The notes: a model not told the origin generated them from the sequence alone. A stretch of DNA of 51,822 nt from Alphaproteobacteria bacterium (GCA_030041335.1 JASHOB010000178.1:1-51822); one strand, 5' to 3'; counted from the stretch's first letter, positions 38,189 through 46,683 are shown. Program-made: numbers and translations.

Positions 38189-38200
38189 GTTGATATCAAC
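38189..38200. promoter_or_regulatory. Candidate MarR operator palindrome
   Basis: Perfect 12-base palindrome GTTGATATCAAC, centred between the divergent VOC and MarR genes and 12 bases from the MarR ATG. It is of the size and AT-rich type bound by MarR dimers. Confidence 0.5.
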
Positions 38201-38211
38201 ATTATTAGCCA

Positions 38212-38655
38212 ATGTCAAAGTCACAAAACAGTCAAGACGCGGCTGCGGCGGAGGGTGTGAGCTGCCTCTGCTTCCATGCGCAGCGCGCCGCCCGCTCGCT
38301 CGGTCGCCGCTTCGACGAGGCGTTTCGGCTGATCGGCCTTACCAACGGCCAGTATTCCCTGCTGGCGGCGCTGAGCCAGTGTCAGCCTGTCGGTATCGGC
38401 GGGCTCGCGACCACGCTCGGGATGGACCGCACCACCATGACCGCTGCCTTGAAGCCGCTGACACGGCGCCGCCTCGTGCAGGTTGGGATCGATCCCGCCG
38501 ATCGACGCAACCGGCTTGTTGCCATGACAAAGTCGGGGGTCGCCACGCTGGCGAAGGCACGACCGATCTGGCGCGCGACGCATTGCGAGGTCGAGAAGTT
38601 GCTCAGTGCCGGGGGGGCGGACCGGCTGCGACGCGATCTGCGGGCGCTGTTTTGA
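38212..38655 (+). CDS. MarR-family transcriptional regulator
   Basis: A 147-residue winged-helix dimeric regulator. The recognition region is IGGLATTLGMDRTTMTAAL, followed by the wing VGIDPADRRNRLVAMTKSG. Two early cysteines (CLCF, residues 18 and 20) could be redox sensitive, as in OhrR-like members. It probably controls itself and the divergent VOC gene through the palindrome between them. Confidence 0.88.
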   Translation: MSKSQNSQDAAAAEGVSCLCFHAQRAARSLGRRFDEAFRLIGLTNGQYSLLAALSQCQPVGIGGLATTLGMDRTTMTAALKPLTRRRLVQVGIDPADRRNRLVAMTKSGVATLAKARPIWRATHCEVEKLLSAGGADRLRRDLRALF

Positions 38656-38695
38656 GCGACGCGTTGTTAGCGGCGCTCTGTGCCGCTAACGTCGC
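38656..38695 (+). promoter_or_regulatory. Strong hairpin between marR and the DUF952 gene
   Basis: Inner 9-base arms GTTAGCGGC (38666-38674) and GCCGCTAAC (38682-38690) with a 7-base loop. Outer 5-base arms GCGAC and GTCGC extend the stem, with a one-sided bulge GCGTT. It fills the gap from the MarR stop to four bases before the DUF952 ATG and leaves no ordinary ribosome site. No T-run follows. Confidence 0.6.
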
Positions 38696-38698
38696 CTC

Positions 38699-39037
38699 AT
38701 GCTGGTTTTTCACCTGGCCAGGCGGGAAGAATGGGTGGCGGCGCAACGGACGGGCCGCTACGGCGGATCGAGTGACGACAGGGCAGACGGCTTCATCCAT
38801 TTCTCCACTGCTGAGACGGTGAGGGAAAGCGCTGCGCGGCACCGCGCCGGCGAGAGCGACTTGGTGCTGATCGCCGTGGCATCCGAAGAGCTCCCGGGCG
38901 CGTTCAGATGGGAGCGGGCGCGGGACGGTGTGCTGTTTCCGCATCTTTATGGCGCTCTCCCGATCGACCGTGTTAAATGGGTGAAGGAATTGCCGCTCGG
39001 CGCGGACGGCAGACATGTGTTCCCGCCGCTCGATTGA
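38699..39037 (+). CDS. DUF952 family protein
   Basis: A 112-residue cytosolic protein of the DUF952 family. Signature segments are FHLARREEW, DGFIHFSTAETV and the closing FPHLYGALPIDRVKWV. The fold is related to ADP-ribosyl-transferase-like proteins and the function is unknown. No Shine-Dalgarno site is visible; a strong hairpin ends four bases before the ATG. It is six bases ahead of pyrD, so the two are probably on one transcript. Confidence 0.85.
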   Translation: MLVFHLARREEWVAAQRTGRYGGSSDDRADGFIHFSTAETVRESAARHRAGESDLVLIAVASEELPGAFRWERARDGVLFPHLYGALPIDRVKWVKELPLGADGRHVFPPLD

Positions 39038-39043
39038 GGCTTC

Positions 39044-40132
39044 ATGCTGGCCGACTATGCCCTTGCCCTGCTGCGTCGCTTGCCGCCCGAGGCGGCGCAG
39101 CGCGCGACGGTCCGGGGTTTGGCGCTGGGACTTGGTCCCCATAGCCATGTCCCCGACCCGCCGCGCCTGGCGACACGGCTGTGGGGCCTGACGTTTCCCA
39201 ATCCGGTTGGCTTGGCGGCGGGCTTTGACAAGAACGCCGAAGTGCCCGATGCCATGCTCGGGCTCGGGTTCGGCTTTGTCGAGATCGGCACCGTCACACC
39301 GCGACCGCAACCCGGCAATCCCAAACCGCGCCTCTTCCGTCTCGAAGAGGACCACGGCGTCATCAACCGGCTCGGCTTCAACAGCGAAGGGCTGGCGGCG
39401 GTGCAGCGCCGTCTCGCCAAACGGCGCAACCGTCGCCGCATCGGCATGGGCAACGTCGGCGCCAATATCGGCCGCAACCGCGAGACCGGCGACGAGATCG
39501 AGGACTATGTTCAAGGCGTGCGCGCGCTGGCGCCATTGGTCGACTATCTCGTCGTCAACATCTCGTCGCCGAACACGCCGGGCCTGCGCGAACTGCAGCG
39601 CAAGAACGCGGTCGAACGGCTGATGGAGCGGGTACTGCCCGCCCGTGCCGAAGTCGCGCCCCGCGATCCGCCGCCGCTCTTGCTCAAGATCGCGCCCGAC
39701 CTGACGCCGGAAGAGCGCGCCGATCTGGCACAGGCGGCGCTGACGTCCAATGTCGACGGACTGATCATTGCCAATACCACGGTGGCGCGACCGGACACGC
39801 TCGTCAGCGGTAACGCGCATGAGCCGGGCGGGCTCAGCGGGCGCCCGCTCAGGGCGCCTGCAACGCAGCTCATCGCCGAGATGGCGAGGCTGACCGCGGG
39901 ACGGATTCCGATCATCGGCGTCGGTGGCATATCGTCGGGTGCCGACGCCTACGCCAAGATCCGTGCCGGCGCCAGTTTAGTGCAGCTCTACACCGCGTTG
40001 ATCTTTGAAGGACCAGGGCTGGTCACGCGCATCAAGCGCGAACTCGACGCACTCTTGGTGCGCGACGGCTTTGCCAGCGTCGCCGAGGCAGTCGGCAAGG
40101 CGATGCCGCGACAAACCGAGCCGCTATTGTGA
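39044..40132 (+). CDS. pyrD: Dihydroorotate dehydrogenase (quinone), class 2
   Basis: A 362-residue membrane-associated FMN enzyme that oxidises dihydroorotate to orotate with quinone. Class 2 features are an N-terminal amphipathic helix, FPNPVGLAAGFDKNAE, IGTVTPRPQPGNP, INRLGFNS, the catalytic Ser region VVNISSPNTPGLR, and IIGVGGISSGADAY near the end. GAGG overlapping the DUF952 stop is its ribosome site. It overlaps the HAD gene by GTGA. Confidence 0.96.
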   Translation: MLADYALALLRRLPPEAAQRATVRGLALGLGPHSHVPDPPRLATRLWGLTFPNPVGLAAGFDKNAEVPDAMLGLGFGFVEIGTVTPRPQPGNPKPRLFRLEEDHGVINRLGFNSEGLAAVQRRLAKRRNRRRIGMGNVGANIGRNRETGDEIEDYVQGVRALAPLVDYLVVNISSPNTPGLRELQRKNAVERLMERVLPARAEVAPRDPPPLLLKIAPDLTPEERADLAQAALTSNVDGLIIANTTVARPDTLVSGNAHEPGGLSGRPLRAPATQLIAEMARLTAGRIPIIGVGGISSGADAYAKIRAGASLVQLYTALIFEGPGLVTRIKRELDALLVRDGFASVAEAVGKAMPRQTEPLL

Positions 40133-40983
40133 GCATGCGCATCGTCGCCGGCCTGCGCGAAATCGCGGCACAATATGACGGCTATATCCTCGACCTCTGG
40201 GGCGTGCTTTTCAACGGCCAGACGCCGACGCCGTACGCCCTCGAGACGTTGCGCGAGCTGCGTGCCGCCGCCAAACGAACGGTCGTTCTCTCCAACGCGC
40301 CGCGCCGCGCGCACCTGGTCGAAAAGCGGATGAACGAGATCGGCATTCCCGCCGGTCTCTATGACCATGTCCACTCCTCGGGCGAAGAAACCTGGCAGCA
40401 TCTCAAGAAACGCGACGACGCGTTCTACGCATCGCTAGGCAGCGCCTGTTATCACATCGGCCCGCAACGCGACGACAACATGGTCGAAGGCGTCGGTCTT
40501 TATCGCGTGCCATCGGTCGAGGAGGCCGACTTCATCCTCAATACCGGACCGGGCGCCGATCAAAGGATCGAGGAATTCGAGCCGATGTTGCGCGCGGCGC
40601 GGCACCGCGACTTAAAAATGGTCTGCGCCAATCCTGATTTGGTGGTCGCTTATGGCGACAAGCTCTTTTTATGCGGCGGCGCCATTGCCCAGCGTTACGA
40701 GGAGTTGGGCGGCAAAGTGCGCTGGCACGGCAAGCCGCTGCCCGATGTCTATGAAACCGCTTTTGAACTGCTGGCAATCGCCGACAGGCGGCGAATCCTC
40801 GCCGTAGGCGATTCGATTCGCACCGATATTGCCGGTGCCAACGCCGCCGGGATCGACAGCCTCTTTGTTGCCACTGGTATCCACGCCGAAGAACTGTCAG
40901 CGATCGAGCCGCACCGTCTTGCTACCGCTTTCGGCACGCATGGCGAAAACCCGACCGCGGTAATCGATTATTTCAAGTGGTGA
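40129..40983 (+). CDS. HAD class IIA hydrolase-like protein (TIGR01459 type)
   Basis: A 284-residue protein of the NagD-like HAD class IIA. Motif I reads YILDLWGVLFNG, with the nucleophile Asp22 but Trp24 in place of the usual second Asp. Motif II is VVLSNAP, the Lys lies in RWHGKPLPDVYE, and motif IV is VGDSIRTDIAGAN. The missing general acid/base Asp makes a normal phosphatase mechanism doubtful; the DLWG pattern is common in this branch. A GTG start overlaps the pyrD stop; ATG at 40135 is an alternative. Confidence 0.86.
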   Translation: MSMRIVAGLREIAAQYDGYILDLWGVLFNGQTPTPYALETLRELRAAAKRTVVLSNAPRRAHLVEKRMNEIGIPAGLYDHVHSSGEETWQHLKKRDDAFYASLGSACYHIGPQRDDNMVEGVGLYRVPSVEEADFILNTGPGADQRIEEFEPMLRAARHRDLKMVCANPDLVVAYGDKLFLCGGAIAQRYEELGGKVRWHGKPLPDVYETAFELLAIADRRRILAVGDSIRTDIAGANAAGIDSLFVATGIHAEELSAIEPHRLATAFGTHGENPTAVIDYFKW

Positions 40984-41053
40984 CGGCGCCGAGACTCCGC
41001 TTTTGCCGGCTTGCCAGGACCGGCCTTGCGGACGAGGGACGGCGCCCAAGCGC

Positions 41054-41935
41054 CTAAATACCGAAATCGGGCGCGTAGGCCCTGCCTTCGCGGCGGACAT
41101 AGCAGGCGTGGGGTGCGGCAAAATGCGCCGGCACCAGGAGACTATGCCGCTCGACGCATTCCTCATAAATGCCAACCCGGGTCTTGTGCGCCTGCGGCTT
41201 GTCTTCATCGACGCTGACATTCCATTCCGGATGATAAATCTGGATCGGATGATGCATGCAATCACCGGCAAAGATGGCGCGTTGGTTGCGCGACTGCGCC
41301 TTCAAGACGATCGTGCCCGGCGTGTGGCCCGGCGCCGGGTGAATCTCGATGCCGGCCTCGATCTCGTGGATGCCTTCGACGAGCTGCGCTTGGCCGCTCT
41401 CGATCACCGGCAAAACGCTGTCGTTAAACATGACTTCATTCATCGCCATGGAGGAATGGCGGCCCGTCTTCGGGTCCCAGTAATCGCGGTCGGCACGCGA
41501 AAAGAGATAGCGCGCCTTGGGGAATGTCGGGACCCAGCGCCCATTTTCGAGGCGGGTGTTCCAGCCGACATGGTCGACATGAAGATGGGTGCACATCACG
41601 ATGTCGATATCCTCAGGTACCACGCCGGCCGCGCGCAGGTTCTCCATCCACGGATGGTGTGCGCGATGGAAGCGGTCGAAGCCCGGCCGCTCCTTGTCGT
41701 TGCCGACGCAGGTATCGACAAGAATATTGTGATGCTTCGTCCGCAACAGCCAGCTTTGGAACACCCCGCACAGGTTGCCGCTCGGCGGATCAAAATGCGT
41801 CGACACCATCCAGCTCATATGGGGCGCGACATCGGCGTCGTTCCAATCGGGGATCAGACTCTGAGGTGCGAACACCGGCCCTGCCAATTCTTCAATGCGC
41901 GCGACGCCAATATCGCCAATAGCAATGCCCGGCAT
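41054..41935 (-). CDS. Metallo-beta-lactamase-fold hydrolase
   Basis: A 293-residue MBL-fold protein. The di-metal motif is CTHLHVDHVGW, with APGHTPGTIVL, FAGDCMHHPIQI and a final HFAAPHACYV supplying the other ligands. No signal peptide is visible. The family includes lactonases, thiolesterases and alkyl-sulfatase-like hydrolases; the substrate is not known. AGGAG precedes the ATG. It is 26 bases after the small secreted protein gene and is probably the last gene of the operon from the binding protein at 43953. Confidence 0.88.
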   Translation of the reverse strand: MPGIAIGDIGVARIEELAGPVFAPQSLIPDWNDADVAPHMSWMVSTHFDPPSGNLCGVFQSWLLRTKHHNILVDTCVGNDKERPGFDRFHRAHHPWMENLRAAGVVPEDIDIVMCTHLHVDHVGWNTRLENGRWVPTFPKARYLFSRADRDYWDPKTGRHSSMAMNEVMFNDSVLPVIESGQAQLVEGIHEIEAGIEIHPAPGHTPGTIVLKAQSRNQRAIFAGDCMHHPIQIYHPEWNVSVDEDKPQAHKTRVGIYEECVERHSLLVPAHFAAPHACYVRREGRAYAPDFGI

Positions 41936-41961
41936 GTCTTTCGCTCCTGGGGTAGGGTGGC

Positions 41962-42255
41962 TCAGTTGCCTTCTGGATAGATCCTGCCGCTCGGCTCAAT
42001 GGCGTAGCGGCCATACTGGCCGTTCTTGCTGGCGATGACGTGCCAGACATTGTCGCAGCCCTTCTGTTCGACCTGCACGTTGGTGAAGCCGGCGCGCAAC
42101 ATGATGCGGCGTGCCGTGTCGGCGGTCGTGTTATCGATGTAGGTTCCGGGGTCGCAGGCGGCATAGGCGGGATGCACTGCGGTGGGTGCCAGCGCGGCAC
42201 CGGCGCCGATCAAAATCGACGCCGACAAGCCAACCACGAGATACTTCATCGTCAT
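41962..42255 (-). CDS. Small secreted hypothetical protein
   Basis: A 97-residue protein. A signal peptide (KYLVVGLSASILIGAGAALA) ends near AYA-ACDP. The 65-residue mature part has two cysteines (Cys34 in ACDPGTY and one in KGCDNVWHV) that may form a disulfide, and the pattern NVWHVIASKNGQYGRYAI typical of a small beta-rich fold. Function unknown. GGAG sits seven bases before the ATG at 42255; a second ATG is two codons later. It lies between the GMC oxidoreductase and MBL genes on the same strand. Confidence 0.75.
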   Translation of the reverse strand: MTMKYLVVGLSASILIGAGAALAPTAVHPAYAACDPGTYIDNTTADTARRIMLRAGFTNVQVEQKGCDNVWHVIASKNGQYGRYAIEPSGRIYPEGN

Positions 42256-42300
42256 AAATGCACTCCGTGAGGCGAATGTCGGTTCGATCATAGCAGCCTA

Positions 42301-43953
42301 TCACGCTGCCGCCAGCCGCCTTGGATCGAGCTCGGCACGCGGCAATTCCTGACCCAGGATCATCGCCGACGCCTTATCGCCGATCATGACGCAAGGCGCG
42401 TTGGTGTTGCCGCTGGTGATCGTGGGCATGATCGAGGCGTCGGCCACGCGCAGTCCCGCGATACCGCGCACCCGCAGCCGCGCATCGACCACCGCGTTCT
42501 CGTCGTTGCCCATGGCGCACGTGCCAACCGGATGATAGGCGGTAGTCGTCGTGGTGCGGATGAACTCATCAAGCGCGGCGTCGCTCCGAAGTTCCGGGCC
42601 GGGCACAATTTCCCGCCCCATCAGATGCCGTACCGATGGCGCCGCGAAAATCTCGCGTACCTTACGAATGGCGTAGCGCAGCACGGTCAGATCGTGGGGG
42701 ACGCTGAATAGATTGAAGAAGATGCGCGGGTGGTCCAGCGGGTCGGCAGAGGCGAGCGTCATCCAACCACGGCTATGCGGCTGTTGCAGGCCCGAGCGCG
42801 ATGCAAACATCGGCGGGGCCGGCCGCTTGAGACCTGGGAACCAGGGCCCGGCCAGTGGCGAATTGGCGCCGATCAGAGTCTGGATGTCGGGCCGCTCCAG
42901 TTCTGGCCGCGAGCGATACCAGCCGTTGGTCACGACCGGCATGCGCGCCACCGGGCCGTCATGCGTCACGCTCCACCGCAGGACATTGAGCGCCAGCCGG
43001 TCCCAGCGCAGATTCTTGGCGAGCCCCACGGGCTGCGTCGCAAGATTGACGACGCTGACGCCGGCATGGTCCTGGAGATTGCGGCCGACGCCAGGGAGAT
43101 CGTGGACTGGCTTGATGCCGAACCTGCGCAGCTCGTCCCCGGGGCCGATGCCCGACAGCATCAACAGTTGCGGCGAATTATAAGCGCCGCAGCAGAGGAC
43201 GATTTCCCGTTCGGCATAGGCAATCGCGCTCTTGCCGTGGCACAGATACTCGATGCCCGCGGCACGACCTTGCTCGATCACGATGCGGGCCGCCTGCGCG
43301 TAAGTCTCGACGGTAAGATTGGGCCGCGACAGGGCCGGACGCAGAAAAGCCGAATAGGTGCTGGCCCGCTCACCCCTGTCGATGGTCAGGTCGGGCACAC
43401 CCATCCCTTCGGAGTTGGCACCGTTCTGATCGTCGTTGAAGGGAATCCCGGCCTCTTGCGCCGCGGCGGCGAAGAGGGGTGTCAACGGATTGGCGTCGGG
43501 CCAACGCGAAATCGCGAGCGGCCCGTCGGCACCGTGATATTGCGTGCTCCCGCGCGAATCGTGCTCGACGCGCTTGAAATAAGGCAGCACGTCCTCGTAA
43601 CCCCAGCCTTCGAGGCCAAGCTGACGCCATTGGTCGTAGTCACACGGATGGCCGCGCGCATAGAGCATGCCGTTGATCGCGCCCGAGCCGCCCAGGATCT
43701 TGCCGCGCGGTACCGGAATTCGTCGCCCACGGACGCCCGGCTCCGGTTCGCTCTGGTAGTTCCACAAATATTTGTCGTTGGTCCAGAAATTGCGTGCCGT
43801 CATGGGCATGCGCAACAACTGGTTACGGTTGGGTCGACCCGCTTCCAGCAGCAGCACGCGATGGTCCGGATCGGCAGTGAGGCGCTCGGCCAACACGCAG
43901 CCCGACGTCCCGCCGCCGACGACGATGAAATCGTAGTTGCGGCTCGTGACCAT
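42301..43953 (-). CDS. GMC-family FAD-dependent oxidoreductase (choline dehydrogenase-like)
   Basis: A 550-residue flavoprotein that oxidises an alcohol. The FAD loop is FIVVGGGTSGCVLAERL, and the second GMC signature is LGGSGAINGMLYARG. The C-terminal catalytic His lies in YHPVGTCAMG, with PTITSGNTNAPCVMIG closing the site. No signal peptide. The ATG overlaps the TGA of the upstream binding-protein gene by one base, which implies coupled translation. The alcohol substrate is unknown; choline is only one possibility and no betaine aldehyde dehydrogenase is adjacent. Confidence 0.93.
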   Translation of the reverse strand: MVTSRNYDFIVVGGGTSGCVLAERLTADPDHRVLLLEAGRPNRNQLLRMPMTARNFWTNDKYLWNYQSEPEPGVRGRRIPVPRGKILGGSGAINGMLYARGHPCDYDQWRQLGLEGWGYEDVLPYFKRVEHDSRGSTQYHGADGPLAISRWPDANPLTPLFAAAAQEAGIPFNDDQNGANSEGMGVPDLTIDRGERASTYSAFLRPALSRPNLTVETYAQAARIVIEQGRAAGIEYLCHGKSAIAYAEREIVLCCGAYNSPQLLMLSGIGPGDELRRFGIKPVHDLPGVGRNLQDHAGVSVVNLATQPVGLAKNLRWDRLALNVLRWSVTHDGPVARMPVVTNGWYRSRPELERPDIQTLIGANSPLAGPWFPGLKRPAPPMFASRSGLQQPHSRGWMTLASADPLDHPRIFFNLFSVPHDLTVLRYAIRKVREIFAAPSVRHLMGREIVPGPELRSDAALDEFIRTTTTTAYHPVGTCAMGNDENAVVDARLRVRGIAGLRVADASIMPTITSGNTNAPCVMIGDKASAMILGQELPRAELDPRRLAAA

Positions 43954-45467
43954 CAACGCACCGTCACATCCTTCACCTCGATTCGGATCAAGGTATGCGG
44001 TGGGACGCTGAAAGCGACGTTCTTTTTCATGGCGTAGACCGCGACATTGTTCCAGATCGGAATCAGAACGTAATCGTTGTGAAGAAGGCGCGTCGCCCGG
44101 CGCACTAAATCGCCGCGCTTCGTCTCGTCGAAGGTCTGCAACGCCTGGGCGACGAGTTGGTCGAAATCAGGATTGCGGTAGGTCGAAAACGGCGAGGACG
44201 ACGCGAACACGAAGGATAGCGCCACGGTTGGATCGTAATAATTGGCAAAGGGTGTCGGCCCGACTGCGACCTGGGTTGCCGTTTCCGGCGACTTGGCGTT
44301 TCGGCGCATGATCGCGACCATCTGGGGCACCTGGAGACCCCGTACCTCGCTGTCGATCCCGACCGCCTTCAGATAGAGTGCCGCAGCCTCGGCGGTTTCC
44401 CGCATGCCGTAATCCTCGCCGATCCAATAGGCGAGCGGCATCGCGAAGCCGTTCGGATAACCGGCCTGGGCGAGGAGCTTCTTCGACCGGGCCGGGTCGT
44501 AGGGATAATTCTTGAGGTCGGGGTCGTAGCCGACCTGACCGGGCGCGAAACCGGCATAATGTTTAGGGATGCCGCGCAGCAGGCCCTTGACGATCGCGTC
44601 GGCGTCGATGGCGTAGGCAATGGCTTGCCGCACGCGGATATCGTGCCATGGCACGTTGGCATTGGCCTTGATTAGATTGATCGACGTCGTTGGCGTGGTC
44701 TCAAGCGTCGCGATCTTGAAGCCTGCGCTGCGCAAGGCGTCGACGTCGGTATAGGGCGCATTGAGGATGATGTCGGCCTCACCCGACCGCAGCTTGGCGA
44801 GCCGCGTCATGTCGTCGTTGACGAATTGGAACCGGACATGTTTGACAGCGGGTGCGCCGCCCCGATAGCCGTCAAAGGCGTCGAGATCGATCGATTGCCC
44901 CGGCTGATACGCGACGAACTTATAGGGTCCGGTGCCGACTGGATGACGCACGAACGCGCCTTCGCCGGCGCGGTCGTGATAGGTTTTCGACACGATGATC
45001 AATGCGCGGCGCACGAAGAACGTGGCGTCGGGCTTCCGGAAAATGAACTTTACGGTGGCGTCGTCCACCGCCTCGACGTGGTCGAGGTTGCGGTTGACGC
45101 TCTGGTAGAGTGGATTCTTGGCCATGCGATCGTGGCTAAACACCACATCGCGCGCGGTGAAGGGGTCGCCGGAATGGAATTTGATCCCACGGCGCAAATG
45201 AAAGGTGATGGTGAGCCCGTCGGGCGCGATCTCCCACGTGCCGAGACCGGGCGCGGGTTTGCCGTCCTTGTCGAGATCGACCAGTTTCTCGGTGACGTTC
45301 TCCATCACCGGCAGGGTGATCACGCCGTTCAGCGCCATGGTGGCGTCGAGTTTTTCCGGCTCGTGGTTCATCGCGATGACCAGCGTCTGGTCGTCGGCGC
45401 GGACCGATGGCGATATCAGAGCCGCTATCAGTGCACATAGGAACGCGCCGCATACCGATTTTGTCAT
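43953..45467 (-). CDS. Peptide/opine-type ABC substrate-binding protein (SBP_bac_5)
   Basis: A 504-residue periplasmic cluster C binding protein. The signal peptide ends near SPSVRA-DDQ. The typical family blocks are WEIAPDGLTITFHLRRGIKF, HSGDPFTARDVVFS, HPVGTGPYKF and WHDIRVRQAIAYAIDADAI. Such proteins bind peptides, opines, glycosides or other large solutes. No permease or ATPase gene accompanies it. An AAGGA site lies close to the ATG (three-base spacing). It is co-transcribed with the GMC oxidoreductase. Confidence 0.9.
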   Translation of the reverse strand: MTKSVCGAFLCALIAALISPSVRADDQTLVIAMNHEPEKLDATMALNGVITLPVMENVTEKLVDLDKDGKPAPGLGTWEIAPDGLTITFHLRRGIKFHSGDPFTARDVVFSHDRMAKNPLYQSVNRNLDHVEAVDDATVKFIFRKPDATFFVRRALIIVSKTYHDRAGEGAFVRHPVGTGPYKFVAYQPGQSIDLDAFDGYRGGAPAVKHVRFQFVNDDMTRLAKLRSGEADIILNAPYTDVDALRSAGFKIATLETTPTTSINLIKANANVPWHDIRVRQAIAYAIDADAIVKGLLRGIPKHYAGFAPGQVGYDPDLKNYPYDPARSKKLLAQAGYPNGFAMPLAYWIGEDYGMRETAEAAALYLKAVGIDSEVRGLQVPQMVAIMRRNAKSPETATQVAVGPTPFANYYDPTVALSFVFASSSPFSTYRNPDFDQLVAQALQTFDETKRGDLVRRATRLLHNDYVLIPIWNNVAVYAMKKNVAFSVPPHTLIRIEVKDVTVR

Positions 45468-45508
45468 TGATCCTTCGCGTCGATCCCGAGTCCGAGCCAT
45501 TGCCGCGA

Positions 45509-45538
45509 AGCTTAGGCGGGCGGCCAAATTCGCGTCAA
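45509..45538 (-). promoter_or_regulatory. Candidate promoter of the binding protein-GMC operon
   Basis: Minus-strand TTGACG (45533-45538), 18 bases, TAAGCT (45509-45514), about 40 bases before the start codon. A weaker divergent pair, TTGTTT (45539-45544), 16 bases, TATGTT (45561-45566), abuts it for the amidohydrolase gene, so the two promoters stand back to back. Confidence 0.5.
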
Positions 45539-45588
45539 TTGTTTCGCCGCGCGGATCGGCTATGTTCGGTCGTTACCGGAGGTTCGCC

Positions 45589-46629
45589 ATGAAGATCGAC
45601 ATTTTTCCACATATCTTTCCCAGAGCCTACTTCGACAAAATGGTCGAGGTGATCCCGAACAAGGACACGATCCGGCGCTGGACTCACATCCCGGTGCTGT
45701 ACGATCTCGAAGCGCGGCTCCGCATGATGGAACAATGGCCTGACTATCAGCAGATTCTGACACTGTCGATGCCCGCGATCGAGTTCGTTGCACCGGCGGA
45801 AAGCTCGCCCGACCTGGCGCGCCTCGCCAACGACGGCATGGCGGAGATTTGCGCGAAATATCCGCGACAGTTTCCTGGTTGGGTAGCGTCCGTGCCAATG
45901 AACAATGTCAAGGCGTCGCTCGCAGAAATCGAACGTGCCGTCGAACGCATGGGCGCGCGGGGCATCCAGATCTTCACCAACGTGTCTGGCCGGCCGCTGG
46001 ACGATCCGGCGTTTGCGCCGATCTTCGCACGGCTTCATGACTACGACCTGCCCATCTGGCTGCATCCCACGCGACCCCACACCCATCCCGACTATCAGAC
46101 CGAGGACAAGTCGAAGTTCGACATTTGGTGGGTGTTCGGCTGGCCTTACGAAACCTCGGCGGCCATGGCTCGCATGGTGTTCTCGGGCTTTTTCGACCGC
46201 TGGCCCAATTTGAAGATCATCACACATCATCTCGGCGCCATGGTGCCGTATCTTGAGGCGCGTGTCGGGCTCGGCCTCGACCAGCTCGGCAAACGCGAAG
46301 GTGCTGAACCCGGTTATGCGGACATCATCAAGGCGATGAGCGCCAAGGGCAAACGCCCGGTCGATTATTTCCGCCAATTCTACGGTGACACCGCCATCAA
46401 CGGGTCCCTCGCCGGCACCCGCTGCGGCATCGATTTTTTTGGCTGCGAGCACGTGCTGTTCGGTACCGATTGCCCATTCGACCCCGAAGGCGGGCCGCAA
46501 TTCATCCGCGACATCATCCAAGTGCTCGACCGACTGGAGCTCAGCAGCCGTGACCGCGAGTTGATCTATTCCGGCAACGCCACTCGTATGCTGCGATTGG
46601 GTCAAACGCCGCATTACCACGGGACCTGA
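45589..46629 (+). CDS. Amidohydrolase 2 family protein (ACMSD-like)
   Basis: A 346-residue TIM-barrel hydrolase or decarboxylase. It begins MKIDIFPHIFPRAYF: His8 is present, but the first His of the HxH metal pair is Phe6. Other metal-site elements are PIWLHPTRP, IITHHLGAMVPYLEAR and the Asp in LFGTDCPFDPEGG. The family includes decarboxylases of aromatic acids and lactonases. GGAGG precedes the ATG; the open frame extends upstream but overlaps the divergent operon start. It is divergent from the binding protein-GMC operon and may belong to the same pathway. Confidence 0.88.
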   Translation: MKIDIFPHIFPRAYFDKMVEVIPNKDTIRRWTHIPVLYDLEARLRMMEQWPDYQQILTLSMPAIEFVAPAESSPDLARLANDGMAEICAKYPRQFPGWVASVPMNNVKASLAEIERAVERMGARGIQIFTNVSGRPLDDPAFAPIFARLHDYDLPIWLHPTRPHTHPDYQTEDKSKFDIWWVFGWPYETSAAMARMVFSGFFDRWPNLKIITHHLGAMVPYLEARVGLGLDQLGKREGAEPGYADIIKAMSAKGKRPVDYFRQFYGDTAINGSLAGTRCGIDFFGCEHVLFGTDCPFDPEGGPQFIRDIIQVLDRLELSSRDRELIYSGNATRMLRLGQTPHYHGT

Positions 46630-46683
46630 ATCAGCGCCCGGACGTGGCTCCGAATCGGGGCGCAACAGCGGCCCGCAACCGCG

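Noticed and set aside
41001-41054. GC-rich stems between the HAD and MBL genes as terminators
   Set aside because: Stems are short and no T-run follows on either strand.
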